A DNA stretch of 38,949 nt from Lachnospiraceae bacterium. Its GTDB lineage: Bacteria; Bacillota; Clostridia; Lachnospirales; Lachnospiraceae. Made by a program: the position numbers and the translations under genes. Below are positions 32,454 to 38,949 of this stretch, in pieces; position 1 is the stretch's first letter; every line of letters starts with the position of its first letter. The notes beneath the pieces were generated by a model. It had not been told where the DNA came from. It did no database searches and worked only from the letters and a program-made list of their open reading frames with translations. The stretch covers positions 1-38,949 of the forward strand of contig JAFUFL010000058.1 in assembly GCA_017469935.1 (NCBI GenBank), given 5' to 3'.

Positions 32454-32561
32454 CTTGCTTATATGTGCGGGCCTCCGCAGAGACGCCCGTTCTCATCGTG
32501 TGCTCCGGCCGCTCAAAAAGCGCCGGTCCTTATCGTATGATTCGGACGCTCAAAAGCGCCG
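32454..32561 (-). repeat. three 36-nt hairpin repeats between the kinase and VWA genes
   Basis: Three tandem 36-nt units fill most of the 132-nt gap. Units at 32526-32561 and 32490-32525 (minus strand) each carry GGCGCTTTT(T)GAGCG, a short hairpin, and end in ACGATAAGGA or ACGATGAGAA. The third (about 32454-32489) is more diverged and leads into the real AAGGAGG site of the VWA gene. The units look like copies of a ribosome-site region. Confidence 0.7.
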
Positions 32562-32574
32562 ATTTCGCCTGCGG

Positions 32575-33876
32575 TCAGCAGAATTCTCCCTTCACCGTTC
32601 CGAAGTCGATGGACGCTCCCTCCACGACCGCGCCGCTTCTGCCCGCCGAGATCGCTGTCTGCGTGCCGTCCTGCCGCAGGTAAGTCCAATTGACCTTATC
32701 GTCATTGCGGACGCCCAGAACGCGCCGGTCCCTGGGATTCTGGACGACTTCCCCGATCGCCGTCTCCATGTCGTAGTCCGAGTAGACGTGGTGCGAATAG
32801 AGCTTTCTGCCCGGCGTCAGAAGAAGCCGGTTCTTTCCGATCTTCATCAGAACGGGCGGCGCTGACTTCGTCCTGCAGTTCCAGCAGCTGTGAGGTTCAT
32901 TTCTCACTGTTTTGGCAGGGTCATAGAAGATCTCCGCCCCGCACTTCGGGCAGGCATAGATACAGCTCATCATGTTGCTGAGGACGCCCAGCCACTGGTT
33001 CTCCGTCACGCGCATATTGGGCTGCCGGATTCCCACCGTAAAGGTCTGCGTAAACAGGTCCCTGAGATCCTGCGGATAGAGATCCCAATAGATCAGGGCG
33101 TTGTCCTGGTAGCCGCGCTTAGGGCGATTGGCGGCATTGTCCGGGTCGAAAATAAAGATCGGATCCGTCCCGTACAGCATGTTCATGGCCGGCACATCGA
33201 GGCACCGGATGTCCGCCTCTCTCTTTCCGTCGAGAGGGTGATTGAGCATGAACATGTAGAAGAGCAGCACTGCCAGCGACCACTGGTCGGTGTGCCTGGA
33301 CGGCGCAGCCTTGCCCGTGACAATTTCCGGCGCCATAAATCTCTGCGTCCCGTAGACCGGCACATAGTCCGCGCCGTTGTAGATCACGTTGTCGTTGTCG
33401 CAGATCAGGACGTCCCCTGTCTCCGGGTCAAAAAACAGATTGCCAAAAGAAATGTCCCTGTAACTGTAGCCCTCATCGTGGAGCTTTTTGAAAGCCATCG
33501 TGGTCTTATAGGCGGCCTTGCACAGGACATAGAAAGTCGGGTCGGCCTTCCTCTTCATGAGGTGGATAATGCTCGTGTAGTGGTCCGGGCGAAAGTCCAT
33601 GGCATAGCCGAACAGGCTGCTTCCCTCAAGATAAAGCATATCCAGCGGCCACAGAAAAGCCTTGTCCGGGTTGCCGCGCGCGATCAGGTGCTTGAGACAC
33701 TTTTTCTGCTGCGCCGTGGCGCCGTCCGGATAATACCACTTGAGCGCATAAATCTTTCCGCCGGATTCCACCTGATACACTTCTCCCTGCGCGCCGGCGG
33801 CACAGTATTTTTTGACCGTATACCGGGCGCCGCTGTCAGAAGACAGCACCGTTCCTGCTCTGAGTCTTCCTTCCAT
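32575..33876 (-). CDS. atypical Ser/Thr protein kinase with C-terminal zinc ribbon (TerY-P-type)
   Basis: ATG at 33876 with AAGGAGAGG upstream gives 433 residues. The kinase domain spans about 18-300: glycine loop AGAQGEVYQV, Lys46 in YALKWY, catalytic loop YRDISFGN (Asp141), metal motif DND at 160-162 where DFG is usual, MAPE at 181-184 and DQWS. The HRDLKxxN consensus is altered to YRDISFGN, but Asp and Asn remain, so activity is likely. A zinc ribbon follows (Cys309, 312, 331, 334), then about 95 residues of beta-rich tail. Kinase plus zinc ribbon beside VWA and PP2C genes matches the TerY-P triad. Confidence 0.87.
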   Translation of the reverse strand: MEGRLRAGTVLSSDSGARYTVKKYCAAGAQGEVYQVESGGKIYALKWYYPDGATAQQKKCLKHLIARGNPDKAFLWPLDMLYLEGSSLFGYAMDFRPDHYTSIIHLMKRKADPTFYVLCKAAYKTTMAFKKLHDEGYSYRDISFGNLFFDPETGDVLICDNDNVIYNGADYVPVYGTQRFMAPEIVTGKAAPSRHTDQWSLAVLLFYMFMLNHPLDGKREADIRCLDVPAMNMLYGTDPIFIFDPDNAANRPKRGYQDNALIYWDLYPQDLRDLFTQTFTVGIRQPNMRVTENQWLGVLSNMMSCIYACPKCGAEIFYDPAKTVRNEPHSCWNCRTKSAPPVLMKIGKNRLLLTPGRKLYSHHVYSDYDMETAIGEVVQNPRDRRVLGVRNDDKVNWTYLRQDGTQTAISAGRSGAVVEGASIDFGTVKGEFC

Positions 33877-33887
33877 TTTTCCTCTCC

Positions 33888-35048
33888 TTATATGATTACA
33901 CTGTTCTTCTTTTTTAAGACCCGATCTCCGTAGCAGACGCACCAGACCGAGGCGGCCCACCGGGCGAGCGGCTGGCTGACGCCGAAATCGCTGACAAGCC
34001 TGCTCACAAACCTGGCCGGGAAGAGCTGCGTGAGCTCGTCGGCCTCTTCGATGGCCCGGGCGATGTCCATCTTGTAGAGACAAAGGATCAGATAGGCCTG
34101 AAGGTCATTGTCCGGCAGCAGGTCGGACATATAGGCCTTGAACCTGGCTGCGCTCTCGAGACACTGCGGATGCTCTTCGAGCATCTTCGTAAAGGCATCC
34201 TCAAACTGCCTCGCCTTGACGGTGAAATCATCTCCTCCGTCTCCGCCGGCCTCTTCCCTGAGCTCTATATCCTCAAGAAGGACGAGATCCGCGTCAAAGC
34301 TTCCCTCCTCCGCCTCTCCGGCCTGGAATCTGTCTTTCCAGGCCGAAAGCGCTTTCTGATAGCCCAATGTGAGGAGCCACCCTTCAAACTCCGGTGTGAA
34401 ATTGGCGTCGTCCTGATAGAGGCCGGCCGCCTTTTTGGAGAGCGCTTTTTTGGAAATATCCGCAAATTTCTGCAGGTAAGAGGCCAGTTCCTGTACAGTC
34501 CGGAACTGCTGCCCGTCGAACTCGAAGATTTTCTTCTCCTCCAGGACCGCCAGCATGAGCGGCAGTATGTTTCCCCGGTTGAATTTCGATTCCTTCCTGG
34601 CGTAGCACCTCTCCAGGTAGCGCACGGCCGCGACGACGCTGTCCTTTCTCCTGGAAGTCTGCACAAAATCGCCAAAAATCTGTTCCTGAATCATGAACAG
34701 GACCAGCTTTACGGTTTCTTCCTTCTGATCGGATTGCGGATCAGCCTTAATGAGCGCGCAGACATGGTCCAGGTCCCCGCAGCTTCGTCCCATCCAGTAC
34801 AGATTGGTCACGCCGGGATTTTTTACCAGCCACTTGAGAAAGAGAAGATTCCCCTTGGAGGGATCCTCATTGTATTTTTTCTCCGCCCACACGGCCGAGG
34901 CCAGGGCGCGCTTGTCAGAGCCTCCCACTTCCGCGCGGAACGCGCCTCTCACAAGGAAGTCCCTGCCCTCGCTCCAGTTGACCGCCATGGCGTTTGCCAG
35001 CGCCGCCGTCGTCGGGTAGCTGTTTTCACCAAACTTATATGCATTCAT
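33888..35048 (-). CDS. unrecognised 386-residue protein in the TerY-P-like operon
   Basis: I do not recognise the family. The N-terminus (YKFGENSYPTTAALANAMAVNWSEGRDFLVRG) looks like a small conserved module containing NW-EG and RG; the rest is predicted mostly helical, possibly a TPR- or HEAT-like scaffold. There is an acidic segment around VLLEDIELREEAGGDGGDD. The C-terminus has a cysteine-containing WAASVWCVCYGDRVL and a basic end. Its start lies 3 nt after the helicase stop and its stop 11 nt before the kinase start, so it is firmly coupled to both. It could be an adaptor between helicase and triad. Confidence 0.7.
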   Translation of the reverse strand: MNAYKFGENSYPTTAALANAMAVNWSEGRDFLVRGAFRAEVGGSDKRALASAVWAEKKYNEDPSKGNLLFLKWLVKNPGVTNLYWMGRSCGDLDHVCALIKADPQSDQKEETVKLVLFMIQEQIFGDFVQTSRRKDSVVAAVRYLERCYARKESKFNRGNILPLMLAVLEEKKIFEFDGQQFRTVQELASYLQKFADISKKALSKKAAGLYQDDANFTPEFEGWLLTLGYQKALSAWKDRFQAGEAEEGSFDADLVLLEDIELREEAGGDGGDDFTVKARQFEDAFTKMLEEHPQCLESAARFKAYMSDLLPDNDLQAYLILCLYKMDIARAIEEADELTQLFPARFVSRLVSDFGVSQPLARWAASVWCVCYGDRVLKKKNSVII

Positions 35049-35051
35049 AGA

Positions 35052-38000
35052 TCAGTCCTCTCTGATGCAGATCTTCCCGTCCGCTTCTCTGAGGATCCCC
35101 TCGTCGAGCATCTGGCTGCAGACGTCCCGCAGCCGCTCCCGGATCCTGGAACTTGTCCTTGCATACCCCAAGCTCCTTGCCGCTTCCGCGATCAGGTCCT
35201 GCGTGGACAGCCCCAGGGCCGACGTGACGATCTCACGGATCGCGTCCTTGATCTCTTCGTCGCAAATATGCTCGATCGCTCTGGGCTGCTGCCCGTCCGC
35301 GGGTACCCGTGCCCGGATCCTGAAGTGGCCGTCCGCCTGGCCGGTGAGATAGAGGAAATCTCCCCGCTCCGTGATCCGGTCGGCGAGAAGGCCGCTGACG
35401 CAGTCGTCCAGGGACCGCTTTACCAGCGCCGTCACCTTCCGGTTGCCGAAGACCGGCGCCAGTCTCTTGTAAAAGATCTCCTTGTGGATCGGCGCCTCCG
35501 CCTCCATCACGTACATGATCTTTGCCGCCAGTTTCTGGCGGATTCCGGCCCCGGGCAGATCCGGCGCCTTCATGGGATCGCTGAGCCTGTATCTCTCAAA
35601 CTCCAGCTTCTGCTCCTGCGCGGGAGCCTCTCTCTCAATGACGAGATCTTCTCCCTTTCGCATGTCGGCAGTCCTGTCCCCGCTGTCCGCCTCTTCCGGC
35701 CCGTCTTCCCCGACGGTCGGCCGATTCTTCATCGCATCCCGCAAAAAAGCGAGAAGCCTCTCCTTCTCCTGCGCCGTGTTCCGGAACCAGTTGAACGCCC
35801 ACACGTGGTGAAGCTTCCAGCCCATCTCTTTCATGACCGTCCCACGGAGGACATCTCTGTCCCTCGCTGTCCTCGCCATCGTGTAATTCTCTCCGTCGCA
35901 CTCGACGCCGGCCATATAGGTGCCCGGGGCATCCGGGTGCAGCACCGCTATATCCAGCTTGTAATCGGACTGGCCGATCTCGCGCCGGACCTCAAATCCG
36001 CTTCTGCGGATGAAATCGGCCACCACGTCCGCAAAACGGTTGTCCGTCTCTTTGTCGTCCGTCCCGTAGAGGATTCCGCTGTCATTCTGCATCGCGTAGT
36101 AGATATACTCGCGCAGGAGCCTGACGCCTTCCGCCTCCGTCCTGCTCAGGTCGATGTCCGTGGGCAGAATGGAACCGACGAGCTTGACATTATATTTTGC
36201 CCTCGTGATCGCGACATTGAGCCTGCGCTCTCCGCCCGCGGCTCCCAGAGGACCGAATCTCATATACATCTTGCCCTGGCTGTTTTTGGCGTAACAGATG
36301 CTGAACATGATTGTGTCCCTCTCGTCACCCTGCACATTTTCCAGGTTCTTGACGAAGAAAGGTTCCTCCTTGTTCTCGTCAAAAAATCCCTCGTACGCCG
36401 GATTATTCATCCGGAAGTCATTCACCGCCTCCTCGATCACGCTCTGCTGCTTCTCGGAGAAGGCTATGATTCCCAGAGATCTCTCGGGATGCTCCTTGAT
36501 GTGCTCCTCCAGAAGGCGCACACATCTCTTGGCTTCCATGACGTTGGAGCGGTCGTGGTAGCAGCCGCCGGGCACGTACACATACTCCAGTCCGCTGTCC
36601 CGCACCTTCCCCGTCCCCGGGAACGTGATCAGCCGGTTGTTATAGATCCTCTTGTTGGAAAAGGCGATCAGGGACTCGTCCTTGCTTCGGTAATGCCACA
36701 GGAGCGTGCACGCCGGCAGGCAGGCCCCCGCCTCATCCAGGATCGACTCGCTGTCGGCATCAACCAGTATCTCTTCCTCCTCATCCTTGTCGAATTCTTC
36801 GGAACTGCCCACCGCCGTAAAGAAATTCGTGGGCGGCATCTGCCGCGTGTCACCGGCGATCACCACCTGTTTTCCCCTGTAGATCGCGCCGATCGCGTCC
36901 TCGGGAAGGATCTGCGACGCCTCATCGAAGATGACCAGATCAAACCGGTACAAATCCGAATCCAAAAAATAGGAAACGGACAGCGGCGACATCATAAAGC
37001 ACGGTTTCAGCTTCATGAGCAGGGTCGGGATTGCCTTGAAGAGCTTTCTAAGCGGCATCACGCGGCTCCTCTTCTCCGACTCCTTTCTCAGAAGGGAGAT
37101 CTCGTCCATGGCACCCGTCATGCGGCCCACGCCCGCCGGTTTCTGCCCGGACAGGATCTGCGTGAGCCTTGCCCTGGCCAGAGCAAGAGCTTTTTCGTCA
37201 TTTTCCTTAAAACACGCGATCGTGTTCTCATGCAGGAGCGGCTGGAACCGCATAAGATTGGAAATTCCGTTGTCCACAAGGCACTCCATGATCCACTTGA
37301 CCAGAAATCCCTTTCTGTAGACGTTCACAATATCCCGTTCCCCCGTCTCCTCCACATATTCTATATAGTCCTCGAGGCCTTCCCTCCTGCAGGCGGCCAG
37401 AAGATCCGCGTAATCGATCCAGCTGCTGAGCTTCTCGGGATCGCTGCACGCCGTGATCCGGTCGCTGAGAACGCCCAGCGGTACGTTCTCCAGATCTTCT
37501 CCCGGGAACCAGGCGCAAAGACACCGGAAATACACGTCGCCCACGGCTGCGTCCTCGCATGCCGTCATCGCATCCGCGAAGGCGGCCTTAAACTCCCTTT
37601 CGCCGCTCCCGATCTTCTCCGCGAGAATCTGCGCCGTGCGCTCGACCATCTCGTGATCCAGATAGTCCTCGAACAGTTCAAACAGCTCTGCTGCGGTATT
37701 TTCATCGGCTGCCGAAGCGTTTTCCGAGGCCCTGGCTGCGCCACCGGCGCCGTAGCCGGTGCGATCCGCCGAAGAGTTCTCGGCAGCCTTGGCCGCGCTA
37801 CCGGCGCTGGCGCCGGCGCGATCCGCCGAAGAATTCTCGGCAGCCTTAGCCGCGCCTGCATTTTCTCCGAAAACCGAAGAACCTGCCAAAGACTCAATCC
37901 CCCTGTCAGAGATCCACTCCCGGGCTGTCGTGCCGCCGATCTTCACCTCGCTTCGCTCACCGGCATCCCTGTCCCAAAGGGCCCTCTCCGCTTCGCTCAG

Positions 38001-38949
38001 GCCGTAAAGTTTCTCATATTCCCTGCGCGCGGCGAGCTCATCGATCATGGCGCCGATCAGATTCCAGTCGGTTTCCCAGCCTCGGAAACAAGGTCCCAGA
38101 ATCTTAGCCGCATTTCTCTCGAGCTCAAAAACCCGGTTCCTCATATCCTGAAAGCTCTTCAGAGCTGTCAGGGCAGCTTCGCAGTCCGCATCGTTCAGGT
38201 CCCCTCCGAGTCCCCTGCGGGCCCCGGAGATCAGCTTCACATCATTCCTGTAATCCTGACGGAGCCACTTGAACATCGTTCTGTAATCCGTCCTGAATTT
38301 GTGCAGCAGGCGCGCCGCATCCAGATCCAGAAATTCCTCCGTCCACTCTGTCACAAGCCGCCTCTTCCACTCTTCCAGCTTCTCCTGCGACTGTCGGACC
38401 GACGCCGCGATCTTTCTGAGTTCGTCTGCCGTGCAGTCCCTCATCCAGTTCTCCGGAAGATTGTAAGGCCGGCACAGAATCTCCACAAAGCCTCTGATCT
38501 GCCGCAAAGACTCGGGACTATAGCCCAGCTTCTCCCCGTTCAGCGCGTTAAAAGAATCCACACAGTCGACGATCGCCGCCACTTCTCCCAGCGCCTTTTC
38601 CGCCTCGTCCGGCTCCTGCGGGAGCACGAATCGGCTTCCGAAGCGCTCCGCCACCAGCTTTCTCAGGGACTCAAAGAGCATCGCTTTGTGCAGCGCGCCG
38701 CACTGCTCGCGGTAGTCCTTCCAGGTGAATTGCCTGCCCGGCTCCGCGGCGATCCCCGGCTTGCCGGCTTCCGCTTTACCGGATCCCGCCAAAGTCTCCC
38801 GCGCCGCGGCCGCCAGCAGCATGACCGAATCCGCCCCGAACACGACCGTTCCCAGCTTGCTCAGCGTCTGGTCAATATAGCTTCTCAGCTCATACGTGAC
38901 GGACGTGATCGCCGTGTTCCTCCAGGGATTCTTCCTCAAATCTCCGTCA
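35052..38949 (-). CDS. large SF1 helicase with REase-like and DUF3320-like C-terminus, 5' partial
   Basis: The frame is open to the window end, so the true start lies outside; about 1298 residues are visible. They include the helicase motifs LVIFDEASQILPEDA (motif II), VVIAGDTRQMPPTNFF (III), LLWHYRSKDESLI, NVQGDERDTIMFS (V) and GGERRLNVAITRAK (VI). Walker A is absent from the visible part and must be upstream. After the helicase, SDYKLDIAVLH, AGVECDGENYTMART, RDRDVLR and WKLHHVWAFNWFRN form a Vsr/DUF559-like endonuclease fold (MTES_1575 type), followed by a DUF3320-like segment (APIHKEIFYKRLAPVFGN). An Ala-rich linker with 19-residue repeats lies at 37740-37870. It heads the visible operon. 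Confidence 0.85.
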   Translation of the reverse strand, partial: DGDLRKNPWRNTAITSVTYELRSYIDQTLSKLGTVVFGADSVMLLAAAARETLAGSGKAEAGKPGIAAEPGRQFTWKDYREQCGALHKAMLFESLRKLVAERFGSRFVLPQEPDEAEKALGEVAAIVDCVDSFNALNGEKLGYSPESLRQIRGFVEILCRPYNLPENWMRDCTADELRKIAASVRQSQEKLEEWKRRLVTEWTEEFLDLDAARLLHKFRTDYRTMFKWLRQDYRNDVKLISGARRGLGGDLNDADCEAALTALKSFQDMRNRVFELERNAAKILGPCFRGWETDWNLIGAMIDELAARREYEKLYGLSEAERALWDRDAGERSEVKIGGTTAREWISDRGIESLAGSSVFGENAGAAKAAENSSADRAGASAGSAAKAAENSSADRTGYGAGGAARASENASAADENTAAELFELFEDYLDHEMVERTAQILAEKIGSGEREFKAAFADAMTACEDAAVGDVYFRCLCAWFPGEDLENVPLGVLSDRITACSDPEKLSSWIDYADLLAACRREGLEDYIEYVEETGERDIVNVYRKGFLVKWIMECLVDNGISNLMRFQPLLHENTIACFKENDEKALALARARLTQILSGQKPAGVGRMTGAMDEISLLRKESEKRSRVMPLRKLFKAIPTLLMKLKPCFMMSPLSVSYFLDSDLYRFDLVIFDEASQILPEDAIGAIYRGKQVVIAGDTRQMPPTNFFTAVGSSEEFDKDEEEEILVDADSESILDEAGACLPACTLLWHYRSKDESLIAFSNKRIYNNRLITFPGTGKVRDSGLEYVYVPGGCYHDRSNVMEAKRCVRLLEEHIKEHPERSLGIIAFSEKQQSVIEEAVNDFRMNNPAYEGFFDENKEEPFFVKNLENVQGDERDTIMFSICYAKNSQGKMYMRFGPLGAAGGERRLNVAITRAKYNVKLVGSILPTDIDLSRTEAEGVRLLREYIYYAMQNDSGILYGTDDKETDNRFADVVADFIRRSGFEVRREIGQSDYKLDIAVLHPDAPGTYMAGVECDGENYTMARTARDRDVLRGTVMKEMGWKLHHVWAFNWFRNTAQEKERLLAFLRDAMKNRPTVGEDGPEEADSGDRTADMRKGEDLVIEREAPAQEQKLEFERYRLSDPMKAPDLPGAGIRQKLAAKIMYVMEAEAPIHKEIFYKRLAPVFGNRKVTALVKRSLDDCVSGLLADRITERGDFLYLTGQADGHFRIRARVPADGQQPRAIEHICDEEIKDAIREIVTSALGLSTQDLIAEAARSLGYARTSSRIRERLRDVCSQMLDEGILREADGKICIRED
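37741..37870 (-). repeat. 57-bp in-gene repeat in the helicase linker
   Basis: Two copies of a 57-bp unit with near identity (starts of GCGATCCGCC at 37761 and 37818), plus a diverged third, encode AAKAAENSSADR-type repeats. It is an in-frame Ala/Ser-rich flexible linker inside the insertion before helicase motif II. Confidence 0.75.

Noticed and set aside
35052-38939. Start of the helicase at the TTG near 38939
   Set aside because: The frame stays open to the window edge, no ribosome site precedes the TTG, and the obligatory Walker A motif is not in the visible part, so the gene begins outside.

Overview
The window looks like a chromosomal segment of a moderately GC-rich anaerobic Firmicute, most likely Lachnospiraceae. 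The reasons are strong AGGAGG-type ribosome sites, rho-independent terminators, lipoproteins with acidic low-complexity linkers, and families common in gut or rumen clostridia (VTC/DUF4956/Cthe_2159 cluster, DUF3048, clostripain, BspA-type leucine-rich repeats). The assignment rests on family content only. No rRNA, tRNA, CRISPR array or transposase gene was found. All gene calls come from reading the sequence, not from database searches.

Left part (1-4700): a partial HD-domain gene and an NhaC-type antiporter on the minus strand, a helix-turn-helix regulator with a low-complexity tail, a 5'-truncated esterase remnant on the plus strand, and a class I methyltransferase. The gene-free stretch 4054-4671 holds a MITE-like inverted-repeat element next to a paired-palindrome element. 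A second 118-bp copy of the latter sits at 18775-18892.

Middle left (4700-13000, minus strand): a VTC-type polyphosphate polymerase, a DUF4956 membrane protein and a Cthe_2159-type carbohydrate-binding surface protein form an apparent operon. A P-loop kinase/CYTH fusion lies just upstream, behind its own terminator. Next come a 437-bp gene-free stretch with a possible structured plus-strand transcript, and a secreted GH3 glycosidase that ends in a C-type lectin domain.

Centre (13000-29000): a plus-strand ABCG-like split ABC transporter is followed by a repeat-rich surface protein. Then come a nitroreductase, aspartate kinase, an omega-amidase/Nit2-like hydrolase, a lipoprotein, and a two-gene operon of a clostripain-LRR lipoprotein with a zinc-ribbon/TM/PPC-like protein. 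A DUF3048 (YerB-like) lipoprotein is transcribed divergently from that operon.

Right end (29000-38949, minus strand): a tight seven-gene array reads helicase with a REase-like domain (5' end outside the window), an unrecognised 386-residue protein, an atypical Ser/Thr kinase with C-terminal zinc ribbon, a VWA protein, a PP2C phosphatase, a transglutaminase-like protein and a histidine phosphatase. Kinase-zinc ribbon, VWA and PP2C together match the TerY-P triad described computationally by Aravind and colleagues. Coupling it to a large helicase-nuclease makes this the best candidate here for an undescribed stress-response or defence system.
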